From positions 1 through 60,996 of the forward strand of contig DASRZM010000115.1 in NCBI GenBank assembly GCA_035686365.1: a DNA stretch of 60,996 bases. The letters are read 5' to 3'. The stretch's first letter is position 1. The number at the start of each line of letters is the position of its first letter. The DNA is from DASRZM01 sp035686365. GTDB lineage: Bacteria; Pseudomonadota; Gammaproteobacteria; Xanthomonadales; Xanthomonadaceae. The notes beneath the pieces were generated by a model, which was not told where the DNA came from, ran no database searches, and saw only the letters and a list, made by a program, of their open reading frames with translations. Below, one piece after another: positions 43,802 through 54,048 of this stretch. The position numbers and the translations under genes were made by a program.

Positions 43802-44248
43802 ATGAGCAAGACCACCGCGTCACTGAACGAACTCATCGACGTGCTCAACGACGGCGCCAGCTTCTACCGCGAAGCCGCCGAATCGGTCGAGGACGGCACC
43901 TACGAGAACCTGTTCCGCCGGATGGCGGCGAGCAAACAGGAGATCTGCACCGACCTGAAGGCGGAGGTCTCCGCGCGCGGCGACACGCCGGCCACCGGCG
44001 GTACCGTGCTCGGGTCGCTGCGCCAGGTCTATACCGACATGCGCGCCGGCCTCAGCGACAAACCCGAGAAGCGGTTCGTGTCCCAGCTCGAGGAATCGGA
44101 GGACCGCATCGTCGAGGCCTTCCGCGAGGCCGTGTACGAGTCCGACCGCCCCGAGGTGCGCGCGATCGCGCAGAAGCACATGCCAACGGTGAACCGCATG
44201 CACCAGGAGATGAGCTCGCTCAAGCACCGGCTGCAGGCGCAGTCCTGA
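43802..44248 (+). CDS. PA2169-family four-helix-bundle protein (DUF2383)
   Basis: A 148-aa helical protein beginning at the ATG at 43802 with AGGAGAAAG eight bases upstream. The heptad-rich sequence LNELIDVLNDGASFYREAAE, then FRRMAASKQEICTDLKAEV and KHMPTVNRMHQEMSSLKHRL, matches the PA2169-type ferritin-like bundle. The function in this family is unknown; members often neighbour stress proteins, and here a CsbD-like gene follows 92 bases later. No metal-binding motif is convincing. Confidence 0.85.
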   Translation: MSKTTASLNELIDVLNDGASFYREAAESVEDGTYENLFRRMAASKQEICTDLKAEVSARGDTPATGGTVLGSLRQVYTDMRAGLSDKPEKRFVSQLEESEDRIVEAFREAVYESDRPEVRAIAQKHMPTVNRMHQEMSSLKHRLQAQS

Positions 44249-44340
44249 ACTCACGCACGGCGCACGCGCGTCGTGGCAGGGTCGATGCTGCGCGTGCCGT
44301 GTGCCGCGCGCGATCCAACCACAGACACGAGGACAAGCCG

Positions 44341-44541
44341 ATGCATGCAGACGTGATCAAAGGCAAATGGAAGCAGCTCACCGGCCGCATCCGGAGCCAG
44401 TGGGGCAAGCTCACCGACGACGATCTCGAAGTGGTCGAGGGACATCGCGAGTACCTGGTCGGCAAGCTCCAGGAGCGCTACGGCTGGCAGAAGGACAAGG
44501 CCGAGCAGGAGGTTCGCGAGTTCGAGCAGCGCCTGCACTGA
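44341..44541 (+). CDS. CsbD family stress protein
   Basis: A 66-aa protein of the CsbD/YjbJ family. The sequence MHADVIKGKWKQLTGRIRSQ, then WGKLTDDDLEVVEG and LQERYGWQKDKAEQEV, is diagnostic. Such proteins are abundant under general stress but their molecular role is unknown. The start is set by GACGAGGACA upstream. It is too short to carry other domains. A GC hairpin at 44563-44582 downstream may terminate it. Confidence 0.92.
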   Translation: MHADVIKGKWKQLTGRIRSQWGKLTDDDLEVVEGHREYLVGKLQERYGWQKDKAEQEVREFEQRLH

Positions 44542-44562
44542 GCGCTTTCCCGATAGCCACGG

Positions 44563-44582
44563 GGCCGGGCACTCGCCCGGCC
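44563..44582 (+). terminator. candidate intrinsic terminator after the CsbD gene
   Basis: GGCCGGGC (44563-44570) pairs perfectly with GCCCGGCC (44575-44582) around an ACTC loop, and the sequence runs on as TCAATTTG. The stem is strong but the T-tract is short, so termination is plausible rather than certain. It separates the stress genes from the glnA control region. Confidence 0.55.
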
Positions 44583-44620
44583 TCAATTTGTCCCGCGATG
44601 GTGCAAGTGTGGCGGCCGTC

Positions 44621-44637
44621 CGCACCATGAGGGTGCG
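44621..44637 (+). promoter_or_regulatory. candidate NtrC binding site upstream of glnA
   Basis: The palindrome CGCACC-N5-GGTGCG has the NtrC form (consensus close to TGCACC-N5-GGTGCA). It lies about 65 bases before the sigma-54 promoter, a usual enhancer distance. A half-site-like ATGGTGCAA occurs 15 bases further upstream (44598-44606). Binding is inferred from the motif and from ntrBC being in the same window. Confidence 0.7.
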
Positions 44638-44689
44638 GGTTTTCCGGGGTGGGCGCGCCAAGCGGCTGTTTCTGCGGAACCATGCTGCC

Positions 44690-44705
44690 TGGCACGACCC
44701 TCGCA
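44690..44705 (+). promoter_or_regulatory. sigma-54 promoter of glnA
   Basis: TGGCACG-N4-TCGCA matches the -24/-12 consensus TGGCACG-N4-TTGCA in all but one base, with 12 bases from the GG pair to the GC pair as required. It is about 40 bases before the glnA start. The match fits nitrogen control of glutamine synthetase by sigma-54 RNA polymerase and NtrC. Confidence 0.85.
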
Positions 44706-44744
44706 TGAGGGCGCGGAGCATCGCATCCCCACCGGAGCCGCACC

Positions 44745-46154
44745 ATGAGTACCGAAAGCGTCGAGAAACTGATCCGCGACCACGACGTCGAGTTCGTCGA
44801 CCTGCGCTTCGCCGACATGCTCGGCAAGCAGCACCACGTCAGCTTCCCGGCCCGCATCGTCGATGCGGCGCTGTTCGAGGACGGCAAGATGTTCGACGGC
44901 TCCTCGATCTCCGGCTGGAAGGGCATCAACGAGTCCGACATGGTCCTGATGCCGGACGCCTCCACCGCCGTGATCGATCCGTTCGCGGCCGACCCCACGC
45001 TGATCCTGAACTGCGACATCCTGGAGCCGGCCACCATGCAGGCCTACGAACGCGACCCGCGCGGCATCGCCCGGCGCGCAGAGGACTACCTGCGCTCGAC
45101 CGGCGTGGCCGACCAGGCCTTCTTCGGCCCCGAGCCGGAGTTCTTCGTGTTCGACTCGGTCCGCTGGAGCGTGGAGGCGGGCAAGGTCTTCTTCGACGTC
45201 GAATCCGAGGAGGCGCCGTGGAGTTCGGGCCGCCGCATCGAGGGCGGCAATGCGGGCCACCGGCCGGCGGTCAAGGGCGGCTACTTCCCGGTCAGCCCGG
45301 TGGACTCGCTCAGCGACCTGCGCGCGGAGATGTGCAAGGTGCTCGAGCAGGTCGGCATCGAGGTCGAGGTCCATCACCACGAGGTCGCCGGTGCCGGTCA
45401 GTGCGAGATCGGCACCAAGTTCAACTCGCTGCTGAAGAAGGCCGACGAGCTGCTGATGCTCAAGTACGTCGTGCGCAACGTCGCCCACCGCAACGGCAAG
45501 ACGGCGACCTTCATGCCCAAGCCGATCGTCGGCGACAACGGCTCGGGCATGCACGTGCACCAGTCGCTGGCCAAGAACGGCAGCAACCTGTTCTCCGGCG
45601 ACGGCTACGGCGGCCTGTCGCAGACGGCGCTGTACTACATCGGCGGCATCTTCAGGCACGCGCGCGCGATCAACGCCTTCGCCAACGCCACCACCAACAG
45701 CTACAAGCGGCTGGTGCCGGGCTTCGAGGCGCCGGTGCTGCTGGCCTACTCGGCGCGCAACCGTTCGGCCTCGTGCCGGATCCCGTTCGTGTCCAATCCC
45801 AAGGCCCGCCGCATCGAGGTGCGCTTCGGCGATCCGGTCAATTCCGGCTACCTGACCTTCACCGCGATGATGATGGCGGGCCTGGACGGCATCCTGAACA
45901 AAGTCGACCCGGGTGAGCCGATGGACAAGGATCTGTACGACCTGCCGCCGGAGGAGGAGCGCAACATCGCCACGGTGGCCAGCAGCCTGGACCGCGCGCT
46001 GGAGGCGCTGGACGCCGACCGCGACTTCCTCAAGGCCGGCGGCGTGTTCTCCGACGACTTCATCGACGGCTACATCGTGCTGAAGATGCAGGAGGTGACG
46101 CGTTTTCGCGCTGCCACCCACCCGCTCGAGTACCAGATGTACTACTCGATCTGA
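44745..46154 (+). CDS. glnA: type I glutamine synthetase
   Basis: Makes glutamine from glutamate, ammonia and ATP; the central enzyme of nitrogen assimilation. The 469-aa sequence has the GS-I features FDGSSISGWKGINESDM, FGPEPEFFVFD, the ATP region (KPIVGDNGSGMHVHQSL) and NRSASCRIPF. Tyr398 in DLYDLPPEE is the expected adenylylation site, so the enzyme should be controlled by GlnE. The gene has its own sigma-54 promoter and an NtrC-like site upstream, and the ntrBC pair lies 5.4 kb downstream. The next gene (46188) is only 33 bases away but appears unrelated. Confidence 0.97.
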   Translation: MSTESVEKLIRDHDVEFVDLRFADMLGKQHHVSFPARIVDAALFEDGKMFDGSSISGWKGINESDMVLMPDASTAVIDPFAADPTLILNCDILEPATMQAYERDPRGIARRAEDYLRSTGVADQAFFGPEPEFFVFDSVRWSVEAGKVFFDVESEEAPWSSGRRIEGGNAGHRPAVKGGYFPVSPVDSLSDLRAEMCKVLEQVGIEVEVHHHEVAGAGQCEIGTKFNSLLKKADELLMLKYVVRNVAHRNGKTATFMPKPIVGDNGSGMHVHQSLAKNGSNLFSGDGYGGLSQTALYYIGGIFRHARAINAFANATTNSYKRLVPGFEAPVLLAYSARNRSASCRIPFVSNPKARRIEVRFGDPVNSGYLTFTAMMMAGLDGILNKVDPGEPMDKDLYDLPPEEERNIATVASSLDRALEALDADRDFLKAGGVFSDDFIDGYIVLKMQEVTRFRAATHPLEYQMYYSI

Positions 46155-46187
46155 TCGCGTACTCGGCTTGCCAACGGGACGACACCC

Positions 46188-47483
46188 ATGCGCTGGATCC
46201 GCCGCACCGCAGCCGTCGTGCTGTCGCTGCTGCTGCTGTGGCTGCTGCTGGCCCTGAGCGGCTGGCTGCCGCCGATCCCGGAGGCCAATCGCCAGTCACT
46301 GCAGGCGCTGCGCGAACCGCCGCAGTGGCCGGCGCCGCAGGGCAACGCCTTCCACGCGGTCTGGCTCGGCAGCTACGAGCTCGACGCCAGTGAGCGCGCG
46401 CGGCTGGCGGCACTGGATCCGGATGCGATGATCCGGGAACTGGCGCAGCGCACCGCCGTGCAGCGCGGCTCGGCGCTGTGGCCCGGGCAGTGCGGGTGGC
46501 CGCACACCGGATGTGCAGCGGCCTTGCGCGAATCGGGCCTGCAGGAAGACCCGGCAGCCCTGGAGGCGCTGCGCGCGCTGTATCGGTACGACCATTTCCG
46601 CAACCTGGCCACGCCGAGCATCGAGATACCGTTCCCGGCCCTGCAGGGGCTGGACCAGCCGGCCCGTGTGGCCGCCGTGCAGCGCTTCGATGCCGGCGAG
46701 CACAGCGCGGCGCTGGGGCTGCTGTGCGAGGACGCCGCGTTCTGGCGGCGCCTGCGCGCCAACACCGACCTGCTGCTGGTGGACATGGTCGGCGTCGCCT
46801 ACCTCAGCGCCGACGCCACCTTGTTCGCGGAACTGCTGGCCGAGCTGTCGCCCGAATCGGACCTGCCGCCGCAGTGCGAGCGCGCGCTGGCACCGCTTGC
46901 CGACCAGGAGCTGGACCAGTGCCGGGTATTCAGCGGCGAGTTCGCACTGCTCGAACAAGGATTCGACGACGCTGCCCTCGCGGGCGAGCTGGCCGGCGCA
47001 GATGCGACGCCGGTCTGGCGCCGCTGGCTGGTCCGGCCGCTGTTCCACCGGGAACACATGCTGGGCCAGATCGCACCGGCCTATACGGCGTTCTGCGGCC
47101 CCGAACACGCGCAACGTATCGCCGAGCGCGCGCGGTTCCCCGACGGCGCACCGGTACCGGACCGGTGCAACGCGCTCGAGTGGGGCTTCAATGCCGTCGG
47201 ATGCGTACTGGCCGAGGTCGGCAGCCCGTCGTGGGCCGCCTACTACGAGCGCGTGCTCGACCTGGACAGCCGCCTGAAGCTGGTTTCCACGGCACTGTGG
47301 CTGCGCCAGCAGCCGGCCGGCCAGCCGCTGCCGCTGCTGTTCGACACCCGACCGCTGCCGCTGCGCGAGGCCGGTGCCGAGCTGGTGGTCGACGACGGCG
47401 CCGCGGCGTTGCGCGTCCGGCTGCGCCATCGGCGCGGCAACGCCGACCACTACACGATCCCGGTCGCAGCGCCGCAGCAATAG
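46188..47483 (+). CDS. membrane-anchored hypothetical protein
   Basis: A 431-aa protein with a single N-terminal membrane helix (AAVVLSLLLLWLLLALSGWL). The remainder is probably periplasmic, helical and Ala/Leu rich, with eight or more Cys residues (for example QCGWPHTGCAAAL, LGLLCEDAAF, CRVFSGE and DRCNALEWGFNAVGCVL). These are consistent with disulfide bonds. No catalytic or binding motif was recognised. It follows glnA by 33 bases and is convergent with the kinase gene. It could be read through from glnA, but a link to nitrogen metabolism is not supported. Confidence 0.65.
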   Translation: MRWIRRTAAVVLSLLLLWLLLALSGWLPPIPEANRQSLQALREPPQWPAPQGNAFHAVWLGSYELDASERARLAALDPDAMIRELAQRTAVQRGSALWPGQCGWPHTGCAAALRESGLQEDPAALEALRALYRYDHFRNLATPSIEIPFPALQGLDQPARVAAVQRFDAGEHSAALGLLCEDAAFWRRLRANTDLLLVDMVGVAYLSADATLFAELLAELSPESDLPPQCERALAPLADQELDQCRVFSGEFALLEQGFDDAALAGELAGADATPVWRRWLVRPLFHREHMLGQIAPAYTAFCGPEHAQRIAERARFPDGAPVPDRCNALEWGFNAVGCVLAEVGSPSWAAYYERVLDLDSRLKLVSTALWLRQQPAGQPLPLLFDTRPLPLREAGAELVVDDGAAALRVRLRHRRGNADHYTIPVAAPQQ

Positions 47484-47515
47484 CCGACGCATCGACAGAC
47501 CCGGTCGGCGCCGGG

Positions 47516-48973
47516 TCAGTCGGGCGGCTCGGCCGGTGCGGCCGCGCGCAAGGCGCGCACCATCGGGTGCGCCTCGCCCAGGCGTGTGGTCAGCGGCGTG
47601 ACCGAGGACTCGAACGCCGCGCGCGCATCGGCCTGGCCCGGCGCCGCGTGCAGCCGGGCCAGTGCGCCCAGCGCGGTTTCCACCTCGGCCGTCCATGCGG
47701 CCTGCTGCACCCGCATGGACTCGGCGTCGGTCACCGCGGCGGTGCGCGCGGCCTCGCTGCGGGCGACCCTGCGGGCCAGTCCTACCGCCAGCAGCGCACT
47801 GAGCGCCGCGGCGACCAGCAGCACGGTGGTGACCAGCCAGTGCCGGCGCGCCCAGCGTCCGGCGCGGTAGCCGGCGGTGGCTGCGCGGGCGCGCACGGGG
47901 CGGCCGTCCAGATGCCGCTGGAGGTCCTCGGCCAGCGCCTCGGCCGAGGCGTACCGGTGTGCCGGATCGCGTGCCAGCGCGCGCCGGCAGATCGCGTCCA
48001 GGTCGCCGCGCAGCAGCCGCGCCGGTACCGGCGCGCCGGCCTTGCTCCTGGCCTCGACGCTGGGCGCGATGGCCTCGCGCGCGGTCACCGCCTCGATCAT
48101 GGCCGGCCAGTCGCCGGTGAAGCGCGGGTGCGGAGAGCGTCCGGTCAGCAGCAGGTACAGCAGCGCACCCAATGCATACACGTCCGCACGCGTGGTCACC
48201 ACGCCGCGTTGCAGCTGCTCGGGTGCGGCGAACTCGGGCGTCAACGCCAGGCTGCGGGTTTCGTCGCCGCCGCCGCCGTCCTCCTCCAGCAGCTTGGCGA
48301 TGCCGAAATCCAGCAGCTTGATGCGGTCGTGGGCGTCCACGCGGATGTTCGAGGGTTTCAGGTCGCGGTGCACGATCAGGTGGCTGTGCGCGGCCCCGAC
48401 CGCGCCGCACACGGCCTGCAGCACCTGCAGCCGCCGTCGCAGCGAGGGTCGGTGCGTACGCGCCCACGCGTCCAGGTCCAGGCCCTGGGCCAGTTCCATG
48501 ACCAGGTAGGGCTGGTCGTCGCGGGTGACACCGGCATCGATCAGGCGCGCCACGGACGGATGGTCCAGCCGTGCCAGCAGGCGGCGCTCGCGTTCCAGGT
48601 GCTCGCGGAAGCGTTCGCGGTCGTGGCTGCGCAGCAGCTTGATCGCCACGCGCTTGTCGAAGGCACCGTCGGCGCGCTCGGCCAGGTACACCGTCCCCAT
48701 GCCGCCGCGCCCGAGTTTCTCCAGCAACCGCCACGGCCCGGCGCGCAGATTGCGCCGGTCGGTGGTGCGTTCGCGCACGACGCCGGCCGCCAGCGCTCCG
48801 AGTTCCGGGAGCGCATCGTCACCGGCCAGCGCGCGGCGCAGGTCCCGGATCAGGTCCGGATGCACGGCGGCGCAGTCGACCAGGAATCGCTCGCGCTCGG
48901 CGCCCTCCAGCTCCAGCGCGCGGTCCAGCAGCGGTTCCAGCCGCTGGAAGCGATCCGGCAGCGATCCGCTCAT
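47516..48973 (-). CDS. membrane serine/threonine protein kinase (PknB-type)
   Basis: A 485-aa protein with a kinase domain at about 80-350 and one membrane helix at about 375-397 (WLVTTVLLVAAALSALLAVGLA, cited in part). Kinase motifs are complete: the Gly loop GRGGMG (88-93), Lys112 in VAIKLL, HRDLKPSNI (202-210) and DFG (222-224), with the APEQ activation segment following. The part beyond the membrane is only about 90 residues, shorter than the TPR-bearing version usually found in this kinase/ECF arrangement. The ATG at 48973 overlaps the sigma gene (ATGA), so kinase and sigma factor are co-translated. Confidence 0.9.
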   Translation of the reverse strand: MSGSLPDRFQRLEPLLDRALELEGAERERFLVDCAAVHPDLIRDLRRALAGDDALPELGALAAGVVRERTTDRRNLRAGPWRLLEKLGRGGMGTVYLAERADGAFDKRVAIKLLRSHDRERFREHLERERRLLARLDHPSVARLIDAGVTRDDQPYLVMELAQGLDLDAWARTHRPSLRRRLQVLQAVCGAVGAAHSHLIVHRDLKPSNIRVDAHDRIKLLDFGIAKLLEEDGGGGDETRSLALTPEFAAPEQLQRGVVTTRADVYALGALLYLLLTGRSPHPRFTGDWPAMIEAVTAREAIAPSVEARSKAGAPVPARLLRGDLDAICRRALARDPAHRYASAEALAEDLQRHLDGRPVRARAATAGYRAGRWARRHWLVTTVLLVAAALSALLAVGLARRVARSEAARTAAVTDAESMRVQQAAWTAEVETALGALARLHAAPGQADARAAFESSVTPLTTRLGEAHPMVRALRAAAPAEPPD

Positions 48974-49563
48974 TCGGGGTCGGCGCTGTCGCCGGGCTGC
49001 AAGGCCAGCATCAGCCACGCCCGCGCCTTGTGCCAGTCGCGGTTGACCGTGCGCTCGGTCACCCCGAGCAGCTCGGCGGTCTCGGTGGCCGAGTAGCCCG
49101 CGAAATAGCGGTACAGCACCACCTGCGCCAGCCGCGCGTCGTGCTGCGCCAGCCCATCGAGCGCCGAATCGATGTCGAGCACCCGCTGGAGTTCGGCCGC
49201 GGCCAGCTGCGGAGCGTCCTCGAGTTCGATGGCGACCTGGTCCATGCGGCGCGCCTCGGCCAGCCGCGAGCGCGCGTGGTCGATCAGGATCTGCCGCATC
49301 GCCCGCGCCACCAGCGAGAAGAAATGTTCGCGGCCGATCAGACCCGGGTGCCCGGCGCGACGCAGCTTCAGGTAGGCCTCGTGGACCAGCGCCGTGGTCG
49401 AGAGCGTTTCGCTGGCGGGCATGCGCGCGCGCTGCGCGCGCGCCAGCCGCTTCAGGTCCTGGTGGACCAGCGGCATCAACGTGTCCAGCGGATTCGGATC
49501 CCCGGCCGCACCAAGGATCGCGGTGACCTCGCCGATCGCATCCTTGCCCGGGTTCGAACTCAT
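48970..49563 (-). CDS. ECF sigma factor (SigX6/ECF-STK-linked type)
   Basis: A 197-aa sigma-70 family protein of the group that is encoded beside serine/threonine kinases. The region-2 stretch STTALVHEAYLKLRRAGHPG and HFFSLVARAMRQILIDHARSR are typical, and region 4 is ATETAELLGVTERTVNRDWHKAR. No anti-sigma gene is present, so the kinase probably sets its activity. It is divergent from the sulfatase gene, whose promoter must share the 115-base gap. Confidence 0.92.
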   Translation of the reverse strand: MSSNPGKDAIGEVTAILGAAGDPNPLDTLMPLVHQDLKRLARAQRARMPASETLSTTALVHEAYLKLRRAGHPGLIGREHFFSLVARAMRQILIDHARSRLAEARRMDQVAIELEDAPQLAAAELQRVLDIDSALDGLAQHDARLAQVVLYRYFAGYSATETAELLGVTERTVNRDWHKARAWLMLALQPGDSADPE

Positions 49564-49678
49564 GGTGCGGATCCGCCGTCGCTGGAACGTGCGCCCATGC
49601 TAGCGCGACCGGCGCGCGCGACGGGCGTCGGAGCGGCTATGCTCGGCCGCCGTCGACCCCGTCCGGACCCTGCCCGGC

Positions 49679-51511
49679 ATGCTGCTGCGCCGCCACCTGT
49701 TGCGTGTTCCCTTCTGGCTGCTGGTCCTGCTGCCGCCGGTGCTCGCATTCGGCCGCGCCTGGCTGGCAGCCTCGGTGATGGCCCACCTGACCGGCTGCTT
49801 CGCCTGCTCGTTGGTGCAGGCCCTGGCCAACGACGCCTGGCTGGTGGCCTCGGCCTGGGCGCTGCTGGCGCTGGTGCGGGCCGCGCCGCACGTGGCCGTG
49901 CGCGTGCCGGTGCTGGTGCTGGTGCTGCTGCTGGCGCTGGCCATGACCGCGGACCTGGCGATCCTGGCCACGCTGAACATGCGCCTGTACCTGGCCGACG
50001 TGTTCAAGTTCGGCGGCGAGGCCGGCGCGATCACCGACTTCGTGGAAGTGCTGCTGGGTTCGGAGCGGCGATGGATGGTGCTGGGGGTCGCCGCCTGCCT
50101 GCTGCTGGGCGGCGCGGCGCTGTTCGATCGCACCCGTTCGCGCGGCGCGGCGGTCGCGCTGGGGGTGCTGGCGGCCTGCGCGGCCGGGTTCGCCGCGATC
50201 GGCGGGCGCGCGCATCCCAGCTACATCCACGACGAAACCTTCGACAACCTGCTGGCGCTGCACCGCGCGCAGGCGGTCAACGCACCCTATTCCCCGGAGC
50301 GTACGCGGCAGCTGCTGGCCGCACCGCCGCCGGCGCTGCACTGCGAGCCTGGCCAGGGCCGCCGTCCCGACATCGTCCTGCTGCTGGTGGAGTCGCTGTC
50401 GAGCTATCACAGCGCACTGCATGGCGGCGCCGACCTGACCCCGCAACTGGACGCGATCGCGCGCGGGCACAGCTGGTTCCCCGAGTTCCATGCCAGCGGG
50501 TTCACCACCGACCAGGGCCTGATCGCGCTGCTCAACGGCCGGGTGCCGGTGCCGGCGGTGGGGCGTTACGGCAGCCTGGACGCCTTCGGCGGCTTCGTCC
50601 ACGACCCCGGCGCGGCGCCGTTCGTGCTCGAGCGCCACGGCTACAGCACGCACTTCTTCACCACCGGCGACCTGGGCTTCCTGGACAAGCCGACCTGGCT
50701 GCGCGGGATCGGCTTCGACCATTACGAGGGCGCCGAGCACCCGTTTTACGCACCGTGGCCGCGCGGGGCCTTTTCCGCCGCCGAGGACCGCGCGCTGTAC
50801 CAGCGCTTCGAGCAGTGGCTGGATGCGCGCCAGGACACCCGGGCACCGTACTTCGCCGTGCTGCTGACGGTGCAATCGCACCCGCCGTTCCTGGATCGGG
50901 AGAGCGGGCGCGTCGACGAGGAGTCCGCGTTCCGGCGCGTGGACGCGGCGGCCGGCCGTTTCGTACGGGCGCTGCAGGGGCGCGGCTTCTTCGAGCACGG
51001 GCTGCTGCTGATCACCGGCGACCACCGCTCGATGACGCCATTGCGGGCAGCCCAGTACCAGGCGCACGGCATGCGCGAGTTCGCGCGGGTGCCGATGATC
51101 GTGGCCGGTCAGTCCGGCCTGCCACCGGGTGCGGTCTCCGGGGCCTATGCGCACACCGACCTGCTGCCCTCGCTCGAACAGCTGGTGTCCGAACGCAGCT
51201 GCCACCGTCGCGACCAGGGCCGCTTCCTGCGCCCCGATCCGCAGCCGCCGGCCTGGGTCCTGCACGTGCGCGGCTCGCCGCGCGACCGGGTCGATGCCTA
51301 CGTGGGCGATGTCAGCGCATCGTTCCGCATGGCCGGCGACGACAGCGGCTGGGTCGGCGAGCCGCCACCGCACGCGGAGGCCATCGCCGCGCAGATCCAC
51401 CGCGAACGCATCGCCCAGGGCCAGCTGCAGGGGGACATCCCGGCGCTGCTTCGGCTGCTGGGCCTGAAGCGGCCCCCGGAACCCGCCACGGAGCCCGCGC
51501 GCGAGGACTGA
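49679..51511 (+). CDS. membrane sulfatase of the LTA-synthase/alkaline-phosphatase superfamily
   Basis: A 610-aa protein. Four or five N-terminal membrane segments (to about 155) precede an extracytoplasmic sulfatase/phosphoglycerol-transferase domain. Metal and nucleophile positions are visible in VLLLVESLSSYHSAL, ASGFTTDQGLIALLNG (the Thr is probably the nucleophile), VQSHPPF and ITGDHRSM. Such enzymes transfer phosphoglycerol or phosphoethanolamine to envelope glycans, but Gram-negative homologues vary in substrate. It begins 115 bases from the divergent sigma gene and ends 31 bases before ntrB. Confidence 0.85.
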   Translation: MLLRRHLLRVPFWLLVLLPPVLAFGRAWLAASVMAHLTGCFACSLVQALANDAWLVASAWALLALVRAAPHVAVRVPVLVLVLLLALAMTADLAILATLNMRLYLADVFKFGGEAGAITDFVEVLLGSERRWMVLGVAACLLLGGAALFDRTRSRGAAVALGVLAACAAGFAAIGGRAHPSYIHDETFDNLLALHRAQAVNAPYSPERTRQLLAAPPPALHCEPGQGRRPDIVLLLVESLSSYHSALHGGADLTPQLDAIARGHSWFPEFHASGFTTDQGLIALLNGRVPVPAVGRYGSLDAFGGFVHDPGAAPFVLERHGYSTHFFTTGDLGFLDKPTWLRGIGFDHYEGAEHPFYAPWPRGAFSAAEDRALYQRFEQWLDARQDTRAPYFAVLLTVQSHPPFLDRESGRVDEESAFRRVDAAAGRFVRALQGRGFFEHGLLLITGDHRSMTPLRAAQYQAHGMREFARVPMIVAGQSGLPPGAVSGAYAHTDLLPSLEQLVSERSCHRRDQGRFLRPDPQPPAWVLHVRGSPRDRVDAYVGDVSASFRMAGDDSGWVGEPPPHAEAIAAQIHRERIAQGQLQGDIPALLRLLGLKRPPEPATEPARED

Positions 51512-51542
51512 CGCGCCGGTCCGGACGCACTACGATGGTGCA

Positions 51543-52587
51543 ATGTCCGCCGTTCCCGAATCCTCCGGTCTGGCCGCGATGCTCACGCCGGTACTGCTGG
51601 TCGACGCCGCCGATCGCATCGCCGAAGCCAATCCGGCGCTGGCCGGATGGCTGGGCCAGGGCCGCCGGCGCCTGCTCGGGCAGCCGCTGGAGGTGCTGCT
51701 GGCCACACCGGTTCCGCTGCCGGAACTGGCGGCGCGTGCGCGCGCTTCGGCGCTGGCCGTGGTGGCCCGGCGCCAGCAGTTTCCGGCCACCGTTGGCGAG
51801 CGCTTCGCCGACGTGTGGGTGGTGGCCGATGCCAACGGTGCCGGCCAGGTGCGCTTCGAGCTGCACCCGATCGAGGAGTTTCCCGGCGAGGATCCGGCCA
51901 CCGCCCTGCCGGCGGCATTGAGCGCCGCGCTGCGCGGCCTGGCCCACGAGATCAAGAACCCGCTGGCCGGCCTCAAGGGCGCCGCGCAGCTGCTGGCACG
52001 GCGCATCGAAGATCCGGACCTGTCGCGTTATGTCGCCGTGATCCAGGACGAGAGCGAGCGGCTGGACAAGCTCATCGACCGCCTGCTCGATCCGGGACGG
52101 CCGGCGGTGGAGGTCGAGGTCAATATCCACGCCGTGCTCGAGCGCGTGCGCGCGCTGGCCGAGGCCGAGGCCGGCTGGGCCTTGCGCATCGAGCGCGACT
52201 ACGATCCCAGCCTGCCGCCGCTGCTGGGCGATCCGGACCGCCTGACCCAGGCACTGCTGAACCTGGCGCGAAATGCGCTGGAAGCCGACGCGGGCGAGGT
52301 GCGCTTGCGCACCCGTGCCGAGCACGGCCCGACCCTCGGCGAGCACAGCCACCGGCTGGCCCTGCGCATCGAGGTCGAGGACAACGGCCGCGGCGTGCCC
52401 GAGCACCTGGCCGAGCGCATCTTCCTGCCGCTGGTGAGCGGCCGCGCCGAGGGCACCGGGCTGGGTCTGCCGCTGGCGCAGCAGGTCGCCCGCGAGCACG
52501 GCGGCTCGCTGAGCTTCCGCTCGCGCCCGGGCCACACCGTTTTCGCGCTGCTGCTGCCGCTGCGCGGGGCCGAGGCGGAGGCCGCCG

Positions 52588-52595
<8 letters not shown>
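51543..52595 (+). CDS. ntrB: nitrogen regulation histidine kinase NtrB
   Basis: Cytoplasmic two-component sensor (350 aa). A PAS-like N-terminal domain (about 10-115) is followed by the H-box RGLAHEIKNPLAGLKGAAQLL (His135 phosphorylated). The ATPase domain follows, with NLARNALEA (N box), DNGRGVPEHL and GTGLGLPLAQQVAREHGG. PII (GlnB) would control its kinase/phosphatase balance. It overlaps ntrC by 8 bases, so the two are coupled. The target glnA promoter is in this window. Confidence 0.93.
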
Positions 52596-53994
<1,399 letters not shown>

Positions 53995-54048
53995 GGCGCA
54001 GCCTCCGGTGCGCCTATCATGGGCACCTGCACCAGGCCCGGGCCCGCC

